Of a stretch of DNA of 41,016 nucleotides, positions 9,868 to 19,899 are shown in pieces. Positions within the stretch are counted from its first letter, which is position 1, and each line of letters opens with the position of its first letter. The translations under genes and the position numbers were made by a program. Origin of the DNA: Nitrosopumilaceae archaeon (GTDB taxonomy: Archaea; Thermoproteota; Nitrososphaeria; Nitrososphaerales; Nitrosopumilaceae); assembly GCA_005798405.1 (NCBI GenBank), contig SYJQ01000022.1, positions 1 to 41,016 on the forward strand, read 5' to 3'. Below the pieces are notes generated by a model. The model saw only the letters and a list, made by a program, of their open reading frames with translations, was not told the origin of the DNA and made no database searches.

Positions 9868-11309
9868 ATTGGAACCTCAGGTAATTTGACAGTTTTTTCT
9901 AACGCATATGCTGCTTGTAACAATAATTTATCATTCATCGAATTTGCAATAAGTTGCATGCCAATTGGCAAACCATTTGATATAGAATATGGTATTGATA
10001 TTGCGGGTTTGCCTGTAAGATTTGCAGTTACAGTGTTAATATCAATAAGAAACAATGCAGCAGGATCGTTTATTTTCTCACCAATCCTAAATGGTAAAAT
10101 TGGAACTGTTGGAGAAATTAGCAGATCAAATTTCTCAAATGCCTCATTTACTTGTCTAGTGAGTTTACTTTTTACCTTTAGTGCTTTAAGAAAATATTTT
10201 CCGGCATGTCCTGCAGAAGGAACAAAGCCTCCAAGGATCATTCTTCTAGTGACTTCAGGGCCAAGTTTTTTTCTTGCTTTCTCAATGTATGAATTAAATT
10301 CGTATCCTTCAACAGAAAAATCATAACCGTATCTTAAATTATCATATCTTGCAAGATTACTACCTGCCTCAGTTGCTGTAATTGTATAATATGCTGCAAC
10401 TGAATATTTTACCATATCCAAGGAAATTTCTTCGCATGTTGCACCCAATCCCTCTAATTTTGATATTGCATCTTTTGTTGCAGACAGTACTGAAGGGTCA
10501 ATTCCCTCCCCAAGCATCTCTTTGATTATGCCTATTTTTTTGCCTTCTATGCCTGAATCAATATCTTTTAGATAGTCCTCATTTTTGTTATCTACCGTAG
10601 TGTTATCATTAGAATCCTGTCCTGAAATCAGATTCAGCATAAATGCTGCATCTTCTACAGTTCTAGTTAACGGTCCAATCTGTTCAATACTGTTTGCATA
10701 CGAAATTAACCCATATCTACTAATCAGTCCATAAGTTGGCTTGTACCCAACAGTTGAGCAAAAACTGGCAGGGTTTCTAACTGAGCCTCCAGTATCAGAG
10801 CCCAATGATGCAACACATTCAAATGCACTGACAGATACTGCACTGCCTCCAGAAGAGCCACCTGGAACATAATCTGTATTCCAGGGGTTTTTGCTTGGAC
10901 CGTATGCACTGAATTCTGTAGAAAGTCCCATTGCAAATTCATCAAGATTTACTTTTCCAACAAAAATTGCATCTTGTTGTTTCAGCTTTGTAATTACAGT
11001 GGCATCATATGGCGCAATGAAATTTTCAAGCATCTTTGATGCACATGTTGTCTTTGTATCTTTGATGCAAATGTTGTCTTTAATTGAAATTGGCATACCA
11101 AAGCATTGTCCGATTTTCCCCCCTGACTTTATTTTCTTGTCAATTTCTCTTGCTTGATCAACTGCATTATCATTTAATGACAGAAACGCATGTAATTTAC
11201 CATCTACTTTTTGTATTTGTTCCATAGTTTTTGCAACAAAATCTTCAGCAGAAAGATTTCCAGATTTTACTTCTTGGATATATTGCAGAGCTGAAATTTT
11301 TATACTCAA
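9864..11309 (-). CDS. gatA: Asp/Glu-tRNA(Asn/Gln) amidotransferase subunit A
   Basis: Amidase signature GGSSGGSAVSVSAFECVASLGSDTGGSVRNPASFC. Confidence 0.96.
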   Translation of the reverse strand: MSIKISALQYIQEVKSGNLSAEDFVAKTMEQIQKVDGKLHAFLSLNDNAVDQAREIDKKIKSGGKIGQCFGMPISIKDNICIKDTKTTCASKMLENFIAPYDATVITKLKQQDAIFVGKVNLDEFAMGLSTEFSAYGPSKNPWNTDYVPGGSSGGSAVSVSAFECVASLGSDTGGSVRNPASFCSTVGYKPTYGLISRYGLISYANSIEQIGPLTRTVEDAAFMLNLISGQDSNDNTTVDNKNEDYLKDIDSGIEGKKIGIIKEMLGEGIDPSVLSATKDAISKLEGLGATCEEISLDMVKYSVAAYYTITATEAGSNLARYDNLRYGYDFSVEGYEFNSYIEKARKKLGPEVTRRMILGGFVPSAGHAGKYFLKALKVKSKLTRQVNEAFEKFDLLISPTVPILPFRIGEKINDPAALFLIDINTVTANLTGKPAISIPYSISNGLPIGMQLIANSMNDKLLLQAAYALEKTVKLPEVPI

Positions 11310-11582
11310 TTAAATCATCTTCGGAGCTCGGACATAGGTTCCTTTATAGTGATTGAGTTTCTCAATTAGTTTTTCATCAAATGGAGTATACTTGTCTTCT
11401 CGCAGATCAGAGATAGGAATTTCTCTTACTGATATATCCTCAGATTCAACACCTGCAGAATCTAAAATATCAAAATATCCTATCATCTTATCAACTATTT
11501 CATAAATTGTAGGATCATCAATTTCAATTCTCATTAATTTTGCAACATGTTCAATTTCTTCTCGAGATACCATTCTAATCAC
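11310..11582 (-). CDS. gatC: Asp/Glu-tRNA(Asn/Gln) amidotransferase subunit C
   Basis: EEIEHVAKLMRIEI...; placed between aspS and gatA. Confidence 0.9.
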   Translation of the reverse strand: MIRMVSREEIEHVAKLMRIEIDDPTIYEIVDKMIGYFDILDSAGVESEDISVREIPISDLREDKYTPFDEKLIEKLNHYKGTYVRAPKMI

Positions 11583-12893
11583 CTACGGGGTTAATCTGTC
11601 AACATCCCTTGGATAAAATGTGACATCTCTGATGTTTTCTGTGCCTGTTAATGCCATGATTAATCGCTCTAAACCAATTCCACATCCAGCATGAGGAGGT
11701 ACACCATAATCAAATGCCCCCAAATGATACTCAAAGGCGTCAGTTTTCATTCCTTTATTTTTCATTCTCTCTTCAAGTTCATGTCTTTTCTCAATTCTAG
11801 TACTGCCTGAAGACAATTCCAAATCCCCAAACATCAAATCAAAGGATTCAGAAATTTTTGGGTTTGTTTTACTATCTTTTACGTAAAATGGTTTTGGACC
11901 CAAAGGCCAATCTTTGATAAAGTAAAATCCTTCAACACCAATTTTTTTAAGATTGGAGGGATATAGATCATCGCCCCATTCAGTTTTGGCGCCAGCTTTT
12001 TGCATTTTTTCTACCAATTCATCATAAGAGTATCGTGGTATGTGTTCAGGCATTGGAGGAATGATAAACTCTACATCTGAATTATTTTTTGCATAATCAC
12101 TAACAGTTATGATTGCGATTTTTATTATTTCCTCAATTCTATTCATTACGTCATTATAATCAACAAATGCTTCTTCCAAATCAATGGATATTGCTTCAGC
12201 CAAATGGCGATTGGTTCTTGATGGTTCTGCTCTAAAAATAGGTGCAATTTCAAAAACTTTTTCAAAACTCATAGTTAGTTGTTCTTTGTACAATTGGGGA
12301 CTCTGAGCTAAAAATGCCTCTTTGTTGTAATAAAATATTGGAAATAATGCAGCGCCACCTTCAGTTGCAGTTGCTATCATTTTTGGAGTGTTGATTTCTG
12401 TAAAATTTTGTTGGTAAAAGTAATCTCTAATTGATTTTAGTACTTGACTTCTTGCGTTGAAAATATGTTGCAATGTTTTACGTCTAAGATCAATTGGTCT
12501 TACTTCTAATCTAGTATCTATGTTTTTCACAGTCTTTGCTAAAGGCTCAAAGGGGGGAATTTTTTCAACATCTGAAAATACACGGAGTTCAGATGGAATT
12601 ATCTCAAATCCAGTAGGTGCTTTTTCTGAAGATTTGATCTTGCCAATAATAGCAATAGAAGAATGTGCTTTTAGTACAGATAATTTTTCACGTAGTTCAT
12701 CTGGACAATCTCCTTTTTTGGCAACAATTGGAATGTCCCCGTTCTTGTCTCGAATTGTGGCAAAACTAATGTTTCCATGACCCCTTATTGTCAAGACCCA
12801 ACCCATCACAGTGACTTCCAAGCCATCCATTGATGGATTCAATTCGTTAGAATAATGAGATCTGCGCAATGTTCCAAGCTCTGTTTTTATCAT
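11583..12893 (-). CDS. aspS: Aspartyl-tRNA synthetase, archaeal type
   Basis: FTEINTPKMIATATEGGAALF, FEIAPIFRAEPSRTNRHLAEA, GCGIGLERLIM class II motifs. Confidence 0.95.
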   Translation of the reverse strand: MIKTELGTLRRSHYSNELNPSMDGLEVTVMGWVLTIRGHGNISFATIRDKNGDIPIVAKKGDCPDELREKLSVLKAHSSIAIIGKIKSSEKAPTGFEIIPSELRVFSDVEKIPPFEPLAKTVKNIDTRLEVRPIDLRRKTLQHIFNARSQVLKSIRDYFYQQNFTEINTPKMIATATEGGAALFPIFYYNKEAFLAQSPQLYKEQLTMSFEKVFEIAPIFRAEPSRTNRHLAEAISIDLEEAFVDYNDVMNRIEEIIKIAIITVSDYAKNNSDVEFIIPPMPEHIPRYSYDELVEKMQKAGAKTEWGDDLYPSNLKKIGVEGFYFIKDWPLGPKPFYVKDSKTNPKISESFDLMFGDLELSSGSTRIEKRHELEERMKNKGMKTDAFEYHLGAFDYGVPPHAGCGIGLERLIMALTGTENIRDVTFYPRDVDRLTP

Positions 12894-13025
12894 AATTTAC
12901 TAAATTGCTATCCTATGGTGTAATTAATTTTTGGGGGAAATCAATACGATTCATACTAGTTCAGATACCCGTATTATATTGGAAAGTAAGTTTGAATGAT
13001 TGTTTTCCTAAATACTAGTAAAAGA

Positions 13026-13175
13026 ATGAAAAGTATGAACTGTCATGGAAAAAGTGAACCTCATGTTTGGAGATTTTCAAAGTACACCAAAATGCGTAGA
13101 TGTGTAAAGTGTAAATCAAAAATTCCAATCACCAAAGAAGAATTTGCCCTTAAATGGGGTTTGAAAAAGTCTTAG
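13026..13175 (+). CDS. Small CxxC protein (49 aa)
   Basis: Manual translation MKSMNCHGKSEPHVWRFSKYTKMRRCVKCKSKIPITKEEFALKWGLKKS; absent from the ORF track. Confidence 0.65.
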   Translation: MKSMNCHGKSEPHVWRFSKYTKMRRCVKCKSKIPITKEEFALKWGLKKS

Positions 13176-13343
13176 TCAGATTCTATTTTTTTCTAAATTA
13201 TACTAATTTGGCCATAATTTTTAATATGTAAATATCATTTATTTGGAAATTTTGTTCTCAATCATCGATTTTTGTAATTCAAAACATAAAAATCAAGAAA
13301 AAAGTAACATTTATCATCAGAAAATATCGGAGTCTAAAATGAG

Positions 13344-13538
13344 TTGGATCTCTTAATAATATTGGTAATTGCCACCTTTATCATTACCGCAGTATTTGTT
13401 GGATATAATGCATCACAAGAATCTCATGAGGAAATTGCAGAGAGTCACGGAGAACCATCAGAATTAAATGCATTTGAGAATCAAGCACACCAAGTAACTT
13501 TATTGCGTATTACAGATCAGAGTAATTCAATATATTAA
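13344..13538 (+). CDS. Small single-TM hypothetical protein (TTG start)
   Basis: DLLIILVIATFIITAVFVGY followed by a hydrophilic tail. Confidence 0.6.
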   Translation: MDLLIILVIATFIITAVFVGYNASQESHEEIAESHGEPSELNAFENQAHQVTLLRITDQSNSIY

Positions 13539-13594
13539 TGTAGAAAACAATAGTTCGGATCTAGATTAAATTAGTAACAAGGAAATAAAAAACA

Positions 13595-13804
13595 ATGACG
13601 CTGACAAACAAAGAAAAAATTATTGCGTTAATATCAAATGGAATTGCAGTATATTCATTATACCAAGAAAGAGGTAGTCTTCCAAAAAACACAAGCATGT
13701 ATGATTTTGTATTAAAGGTAATTCCAGAAAACATCAAGTCAGAATTAAGTGTAGAATTAATTGATGAGGTTTTTCAATACGTCTCATCCACACATAGTTC
13801 ATAA
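13595..13804 (+). CDS. Hypothetical protein (69 aa)
   Basis: ORF between two + strand genes, good composition. Confidence 0.65.
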   Translation: MTLTNKEKIIALISNGIAVYSLYQERGSLPKNTSMYDFVLKVIPENIKSELSVELIDEVFQYVSSTHSS

Positions 13805-13832
13805 AGTACGATAAAGTAGAACATACATCAGA

Positions 13833-14858
13833 TTGACGGCAATAGCAACATTAGGTTCACATTGTGCCCTACAAGTTCTCAAAGGTGCTAAAGATGAAGG
13901 TCTAAAGACAATTCTAGTTTGTGAGAGAAAAAGAGAGAGATTATACCGTAGATTTTCATTTATTGACGAATTAATCTTGGTAGATTCATTTGTAGAAATA
14001 TTAGAGCAAAAACATCAATCAATTTTAGAGCAAAATAATGCAGTGTTAATTCCTCATGGAACTTTGATTGCACAGATGAGCTCTGAACAAATTGAATCAA
14101 TCAAGACTCCAATTTTCGGAAACAAGTGGATCCTAAGATGGGAATCAGACAGAACCATGAAAGAAAAACTCATGCGAGAGGCAAAACTTCCTGTTCCAAA
14201 ACCTGTCTTGCATTCAAAGGACATAGACAAGCTAGTAATTGTAAAAAGGCAAGGGGCTGCAGGTGGCAAAGGATATTTTTTGGCTGCTAATCAAGATGAT
14301 TACAATAAAAAAAGAGAACAGTTGATTTCACAAGGAGTAATTTCTAAAGAAGAGACACTCTATATTCAAGAGTATGCCGCAGGTGTTTTGGCATATCTAC
14401 AATTCTTTTATTCACCTTTAAAAGAAGAGTTGGAATTTTTTGGGGCTGATCAAAGGCATGAATCAGACATTGAAGGGATTGCAAGAATTCCATCAGAGCA
14501 GCAGCTCAAAAATAACAAGGTTCCGTCATTTAATGTGATTGGAAACAGTCCAATTGTTCTAAGAGAATCATTACTAGATGAGGTATATACAATGGGTGAA
14601 AATTTTGTAGAGGCATCAAAAAGAATCGTATCGCCTGGAATGAACGGGCCATTTTGTATTGAAGGGGTTTATGATGAGAATGCAAAATTTACATCGTTTG
14701 AATTTTCAGCTAGAATTGTGGCAGGAACAAACATCTACATGGATGGCTCGCCATACTACTCATTGCTTTTTAATGAGCCTATGAGTATGGGCAAAAGAAT
14801 AGCACGTGAAATAAAAACCGCAAAAGAAACAAATCAGTTAGATAAAATTACAACTTAA
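13833..14858 (+). CDS. purP: Formate-dependent FAICAR synthetase (PurP family)
   Basis: TAIATLGSHCALQVLKGAKDEGLKTILVCE...RRF and ATP-grasp segment KRQGAAGGKGYFLA, SARIVAGTNIYMDGSPY; TTG start. Confidence 0.93.
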   Translation: MTAIATLGSHCALQVLKGAKDEGLKTILVCERKRERLYRRFSFIDELILVDSFVEILEQKHQSILEQNNAVLIPHGTLIAQMSSEQIESIKTPIFGNKWILRWESDRTMKEKLMREAKLPVPKPVLHSKDIDKLVIVKRQGAAGGKGYFLAANQDDYNKKREQLISQGVISKEETLYIQEYAAGVLAYLQFFYSPLKEELEFFGADQRHESDIEGIARIPSEQQLKNNKVPSFNVIGNSPIVLRESLLDEVYTMGENFVEASKRIVSPGMNGPFCIEGVYDENAKFTSFEFSARIVAGTNIYMDGSPYYSLLFNEPMSMGKRIAREIKTAKETNQLDKITT

Positions 14859-15360
14859 AAAAAGATGGTCTCATCTTTGCAAAAAGCATGACAGATGAAA
14901 TCATTACTATAAACCCAAAAACTGCACCAACTGGGAATTCTGGAATCACATGAGTTCCAATAATTTCAACTTCTTCAGATCCTACTGGGACAAAGAACTC
15001 AAATGTGGAGCTCTCAGAATCAGAAGTTATTTGATAATCTACTTCTTCACCATCAACTAAAATTATAAACTGATTATTTTCTGCATTTATCAATTCATGC
15101 TCTAGTCCTATAAAAAATTGAGAGTCATAGGTTTTATCCAGACCAATAAGCAGTGATTTTGATTCCGGATCAATCTCCATTGCAAGGACATTGGCATTTA
15201 CAGTATAAGAAACAGAATAGACATGCTCATCAATTTCTAAAATATATTCTGAAGAATTAGAAAACTCATCAAGTGGAGTTTGTGCAAAAACAGGAATAGT
15301 AAAAATCATAAAAAATAAAACAAAAAAAGCCCAATAATTCATTGCTTTAAAGTTAAACAA
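14848..15360 (-). CDS. Secreted protein with signal peptide and PEFG-CTERM-like C-terminal tail
   Basis: N-terminal hydrophobic signal; C-terminal VIPEFPVGAVFGFIVMISSVMLFAKMRPSF (PEF motif, TM, basic end). Convergent 11-bp overlap with purP. Confidence 0.8.
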   Translation of the reverse strand: MFNFKAMNYWAFFVLFFMIFTIPVFAQTPLDEFSNSSEYILEIDEHVYSVSYTVNANVLAMEIDPESKSLLIGLDKTYDSQFFIGLEHELINAENNQFIILVDGEEVDYQITSDSESSTFEFFVPVGSEEVEIIGTHVIPEFPVGAVFGFIVMISSVMLFAKMRPSFFKL

Positions 15361-15405
15361 GTAATTAAAAAACTAATTGTTATTTTCGGCATATTATGGA
15401 TGATA

Positions 15406-16215
15406 CTAAGTGGTTGTAACTTCAATTCCATGTTGGGATTTTACAATATACTTGTCACGGATTTTGACACTCACCCAATCAATAACCAAGACAACAAACA
15501 ATACAACAAGCATGAATACCACAGCCTTGCCATATTCAAAGAATTTGATGTAGTTTATAATGTAAAACCCAATTCCTCCAGCACCAACAAGACCCAAGAT
15601 ACTTGTTTGCCTTACGTTGTAATCAAACATGTACAGCATTTGACTCAACAGATGAGGTGCTGATTCAGGTAATACAACATATCGGATTAATTGTAATTTT
15701 GACACACCAATTGATCTTACCGCATCCATAGGATCAGAATCAATTGTCTCAATTGATTCGTATTGAAGTTTGGTAACAAAGCCTATAGTATACATGATAA
15801 TTGCCAAGACTCCTGAAAATGGTCCAAGTCCAACCATGATTACAAATAAAATTGCCCAAAGAATTGACGGAAATGTTCTAATCGCTGCAAGAATTGCACG
15901 AATTGGAACATAGACATATTTACTGTTTAGATTTCTTGCTGCAAGCATACTCAGGGGTAAGGAAATTACAATACCAACAATAGTTCCTATAAATGCCATC
16001 TGAATTGTTTCAAACATTGACCAAAACGCAGTTACAAACAAGGACGGTTCAACGGCAGTCATTTCACTTGCAATAATTGCAAGATTTGGTAACCCTTTTA
16101 CAAAATCAACTGGGTTTGCACCTATATTGTAAGATGTCGCAATAAGCAATGCGATGATAACTCCGATTAAAAGATTATTTTTTGGTGTCAGTAGAATACA
16201 TCTCCATAATTTCAT
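15406..16215 (-). CDS. phnE: Phosphonate/phosphate ABC transporter permease (PhnE)
   Basis: Multi-TM permease with GPFSGVLAIIMYTIGFVTKLQYESIETID...GVSKLQLIRYVVLPESAPHLLSQ; start at the internal Met (MKLWRC) reduces overlap with phnC. ORF extends to 16275. Confidence 0.88.
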   Translation of the reverse strand: MKLWRCILLTPKNNLLIGVIIALLIATSYNIGANPVDFVKGLPNLAIIASEMTAVEPSLFVTAFWSMFETIQMAFIGTIVGIVISLPLSMLAARNLNSKYVYVPIRAILAAIRTFPSILWAILFVIMVGLGPFSGVLAIIMYTIGFVTKLQYESIETIDSDPMDAVRSIGVSKLQLIRYVVLPESAPHLLSQMLYMFDYNVRQTSILGLVGAGGIGFYIINYIKFFEYGKAVVFMLVVLFVVLVIDWVSVKIRDKYIVKSQHGIEVTTT

Positions 16216-17044
16216 CAGTGGCAAGATTACCAGTTTGAAAGTCAACAATTTTATCTCCCTCAATACCAATTTCAAGAATCTTTTCTCCCTCTTTTATCAC
16301 TGCAACGCGATTTGCATATTCTAACGCAAGTTGTAGATCATGATGAACCATAATCGCAGTAAGATTCATTGTCTTTTGTGCATCAGCAATCAAATTCATT
16401 ATTTCTCTGGCAGTAACAGAATCTAATTCAGAAACTATCTCATCAGCCAGTAAAAGAGTGGGCTTTTGCATAAATGCACGAGCTATTGCAACTCTTCTTT
16501 TTTCCCCACCACTTAACATGTAGGCTTTTCGGTATTCTTTGCCTTCGAGTCCAACTTGCTTTAGAATTTTTTTTGCTTCCCTGATTTCTTCCTCAGGAAA
16601 TATCTTTAACAATGCATGTATTTTTCCTAATCTAGGCAATGCGCCAATCAAAGTATTTTCAAGGACAGTGATATTTTTTATCAATCCCAAGCTTTGTGGA
16701 ATATAACCGATATTATGCATCAGTGATTTGAATTTTGGATCATTGATGTTTGGTGTTTGATAATCAATTTTGACAGTGCCTTTACTAGGAATCATCATGC
16801 CATTCATCAGTTTAAGAAGAGTTGACTTTCCAGAACCCGATTGCCCTATAATGACATAGATTGTTCCTCTATCAATTGATAGTGTGATTTCTTTGAGAAT
16901 ATGATTTTTTGAATCATATGATGCATGAACATTATTCATCTGAACAATTTTTTTTGTTGAAATTAATGGAAAATCGGAGGAACTAGTTATTTGCAATAGT
17001 TCCATGTGTGTACTACTGTTTTTATTTGCTCTTATTTGCAGCAT
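16175..17044 (-). CDS. phnC: Phosphonate ABC transporter ATP-binding protein (PhnC)
   Basis: Walker A GQSGSGKST, LSGGEKRRVAIARAF signature, Walker B LLLADEIV. Confidence 0.9.
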   Translation of the reverse strand: MLQIRANKNSSTHMELLQITSSSDFPLISTKKIVQMNNVHASYDSKNHILKEITLSIDRGTIYVIIGQSGSGKSTLLKLMNGMMIPSKGTVKIDYQTPNINDPKFKSLMHNIGYIPQSLGLIKNITVLENTLIGALPRLGKIHALLKIFPEEEIREAKKILKQVGLEGKEYRKAYMLSGGEKRRVAIARAFMQKPTLLLADEIVSELDSVTAREIMNLIADAQKTMNLTAIMVHHDLQLALEYANRVAVIKEGEKILEIGIEGDKIVDFQTGNLATDEIMEMYSTDTKK

Positions 17045-18032
17045 CTAGGATTTTTTGATCTAATCCAACCAAGATATCTATGAATTTACCAAAATCACCA
17101 ATATGCATAGTAGTGGTAGTTGGAACAAGTGCGTCTGCACCATAAAGATTATTCAGAATCGAGTTATTTTCATCATAGTTAAGCTCGATTAGAGATGACA
17201 TTAAAGCACTTTTAGTAGAATCAGACATACTTGAGATTACAACGAATACATGAGAGGGTACAGGACCAAGTGTTGCTACTGGACGTATTTTAAGCTGATC
17301 TTCTGGTTCCAAGTATTTTTGAGATGCAATGTCAGAACCAAATGCAACATCAACATTATCATTAATTAATAATTCTAAAGATGCTTTGTAACCACCGGTA
17401 AATGCATAACTTTCAAAGTTTTCTGCAAGTGCTTTTTCTAAACCAACAATACCTTCACCGTCAAGAGACACGTGACCATCTGACACCAATGTTCCCATAG
17501 GTCTAACAAATCCAGATGAACCAGTAATACTAGTAAATGCAACTCTTTTTCCAAGGGAGTCTTCAAGAGAATTAATAGAATCATCATCAGCTCTTACCCA
17601 CATAGTTGCTTGATAATTTACTTTTCCGTCGATAATCTCCGCCATCATCACTTCTGCTCCAGTCCTCTTGTGAGTAATCCATGCAGGACCTGTATCCATA
17701 AAGGCTGCATCTATGTGACCAAACCTCATACCCTCAATAATGGTCTCATAGTTTGTTGGGATTACTAATTCCACATCAATGCCAAGTTTTTTTTCAAGAA
17801 ATTTTTCTAACTCTTCTGCCTTTGGAGTGAGTTCTTCTGCTTTTTCTATTGGAATGAATCCTATTGTGATTTTATCAACATCAAGAGATGGACTTTCAGA
17901 TAATACATCGATTTCTTTCTCAGGCACAATGTTAACATTATTTGTATTTAGAGTTGCACCATATCCTATACCGATTCCCACTGCAAAGATTATTGGAATT
18001 ATCAGATAGAATTTGTTCACAATAAAATTCAT
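17022..18032 (-). CDS. phnD: Phosphonate ABC transporter substrate-binding protein (PhnD)
   Basis: N-terminal signal/TM; KITIGFIPIEKAEELTPKAEELEKFLEKKLGIDVELVIPTNYETIIEGMRFGHIDAAFMDTGPAW. Confidence 0.92.
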   Translation of the reverse strand: MNFIVNKFYLIIPIIFAVGIGIGYGATLNTNNVNIVPEKEIDVLSESPSLDVDKITIGFIPIEKAEELTPKAEELEKFLEKKLGIDVELVIPTNYETIIEGMRFGHIDAAFMDTGPAWITHKRTGAEVMMAEIIDGKVNYQATMWVRADDDSINSLEDSLGKRVAFTSITGSSGFVRPMGTLVSDGHVSLDGEGIVGLEKALAENFESYAFTGGYKASLELLINDNVDVAFGSDIASQKYLEPEDQLKIRPVATLGPVPSHVFVVISSMSDSTKSALMSSLIELNYDENNSILNNLYGADALVPTTTTMHIGDFGKFIDILVGLDQKILDAANKSK

Positions 18033-18231
18033 TTTTTATTGTTATTTAAATTCCACAGAGGTTCTAGAGTTGTAGAATATGAATAAAAAATGAAGATTTT
18101 AATTAATTGTTAGACATTGTCAAATAATTCAATTATTATTACTTTCTTCAACGCCACAATTAATACACATTTTCTTGTCTTGGATAGCAAAATATGAAAA
18201 ACTGTGAATGAATCCGATCTTGCAGTTCATA

Positions 18232-18378
18232 ATGAAATTAAAATTCCACCCAATTAGAGTCCATCTGTCAAAAAATGTATCGATCAAAGGCCATTTGTTT
18301 CAAAAGGGATTCACAAGAGACTTAGATCAAAGGATCATTATCATTGGAGATAAAAAATACAAATATGAGATTATATAG
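18232..18378 (+). CDS. Possible small ORF (48 aa) between phnD and the HTH genes
   Basis: MKLKFHPIRVHLSKNVSIKGHLFQKGFTRDLDQRIIIIGDKKYKYEII; ORF only. Confidence 0.4.
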   Translation: MKLKFHPIRVHLSKNVSIKGHLFQKGFTRDLDQRIIIIGDKKYKYEII

Positions 18379-18393
18379 TAAATTTTTATTAAT

Positions 18394-18759
18394 TCATCTT
18401 TGAATATTTGATTTGGTATAACTGGTGTTTGGATAAAGATTCAAAACAGGTTCTAAATCAGTTAATGTGATTTCAACTTTACCTATACGACTACGATATT
18501 GTTTAATTTTCTTTCCCTCAGCAGAGATTACAAATTTATCCACTTCTGCAAGTGTCAATTCTTCCAAACTGGACAAGGTTTTGTAAACAGTGGATAGTGA
18601 GATTTTTAATTCATCTGCAATTTGGGTTGCATCTTTTGATTCATTTTTAATTGAAAACAATACAGCCCGAGTACATATGCTACTTAGAGATTCGATTATT
18701 TTTTGTGTTACATCAAATTCACTTAGTTGAATTATGTTAGGTTTTGACATTTGTTTCAC
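18394..18759 (-). CDS. Winged-helix transcriptional regulator (paralog 2)
   Basis: DATQIADELKISLSTVYKTLSSLEELTLAEVDKF HTH; homologous to the neighbouring ORF. Confidence 0.85.
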   Translation of the reverse strand: MKQMSKPNIIQLSEFDVTQKIIESLSSICTRAVLFSIKNESKDATQIADELKISLSTVYKTLSSLEELTLAEVDKFVISAEGKKIKQYRSRIGKVEITLTDLEPVLNLYPNTSYTKSNIQR

Positions 18760-19088
18760 TAGTTTGGCACCAAATTAAGAGTAGGATCAGGTTTTCTTAT
18801 AGATATATCGGCTTTGCTTATGCGACTTTTGTACATTTTGAATTTTCTTCCCTTATCAGAAATCATCCATTTTTCTACTTCAATTAAAGTGAGCTCTTCA
18901 AGGTCACTTAGTTTTTTATACACAGAGCTAAGCGGAATTTTTAGTTTTTCAGATAGTTCAGATGCAGTCATTCCTTTTTTTATTATTGAAAATAGTATTG
19001 CGCGGGATTCAGAATCTGCCAATGCTTCAATGACTTTTTGAGTTACATCGTATTTTTTTAATTGAGGTAATGTTAAACGTCGTGTCAA
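18759..19088 (-). CDS. Winged-helix transcriptional regulator (paralog 1)
   Basis: TASELSEKLKIPLSSVYKKLSDLEELTLIEVEKW HTH. Confidence 0.85.
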   Translation of the reverse strand: MTRRLTLPQLKKYDVTQKVIEALADSESRAILFSIIKKGMTASELSEKLKIPLSSVYKKLSDLEELTLIEVEKWMISDKGRKFKMYKSRISKADISIRKPDPTLNLVPN

Positions 19089-19158
19089 TTAAATTAAAAA
19101 AGAAGACAGAGTTATTTAAATTACGTCACATTATTCTCGTTCTAGAGAGTTGGAATGA

Positions 19159-19887
19159 CTAATTAAAAGAAGGTGGGATTTCTTTATGAGGTTTGTAATG
19201 ACTCCACAATGAGCCCAAAATAAGACCAAGTGAAAGCCAGTAAATAGAAACTGTAAACGCAGACATTGTTCTAAAATGATCAACTAGGTCCATAGGAGCA
19301 GTTATGTTATCAGGATTTTCCGGCATTACTGTAAACATTATTCCAATAAATGCAGCATATCCTGCAACAGCGATGAATTTTTTGGTTTTTAGTTTTTTGG
19401 ATAATTTGTAAAACCCTAAAGCACCAAACCCAGAAATTGCAATAAAGGACAGGTAAAGAATTCCACGTAGTACAACAGTTTCAGGATCACCTACAGTTGG
19501 AGGGTTTGCAGGATATTTCAAAAATGGAATAAAATAAACGACTAACCACATTATTCCTGCCAATATCAGGGCTTTTTTTAGATCTGTTTTTCCAGGCAGA
19601 GTATTTCTTGAGAATGTAAAAATTATTCCAAACAACGAACCTATAGAAACGCCAAGAATACCACCCGCAATAACTTGTCCTGTTTTTTGCCAAGTTCGAT
19701 AGTCATCATATTCTACCCAGAATTCAGAATTGTCTTCTGCTTCACCTGTTGCAAAAAGATGTTGATTTTCAATTCCAATGGCCTGATCAAGAGAAGGTTC
19801 AACAAATACAAGATTCATCCCACCATGAATAATTCCAGCGGCAGCGCCAGAAACAATAACGATGACGATAAAAAGAAATGTTTTCAT
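19159..19887 (-). CDS. cbtA: CbtA-like cobalt transporter subunit
   Basis: AAAGIIHGGMNL...; TM profile; LKYPANPPTVGDPETV loop; adjacent CbtB. Confidence 0.85.
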   Translation of the reverse strand: MKTFLFIVIVIVSGAAAGIIHGGMNLVFVEPSLDQAIGIENQHLFATGEAEDNSEFWVEYDDYRTWQKTGQVIAGGILGVSIGSLFGIIFTFSRNTLPGKTDLKKALILAGIMWLVVYFIPFLKYPANPPTVGDPETVVLRGILYLSFIAISGFGALGFYKLSKKLKTKKFIAVAGYAAFIGIMFTVMPENPDNITAPMDLVDHFRTMSAFTVSIYWLSLGLILGSLWSHYKPHKEIPPSFN

Positions 19888-19899
19888 CAGGTTAACCTA

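Noticed and set aside
16175-16275. phnC/phnE 100-bp overlap as an unusual overlapping gene
   Set aside because: An internal Met at 16215 gives a normal permease start with ~41 bp overlap.
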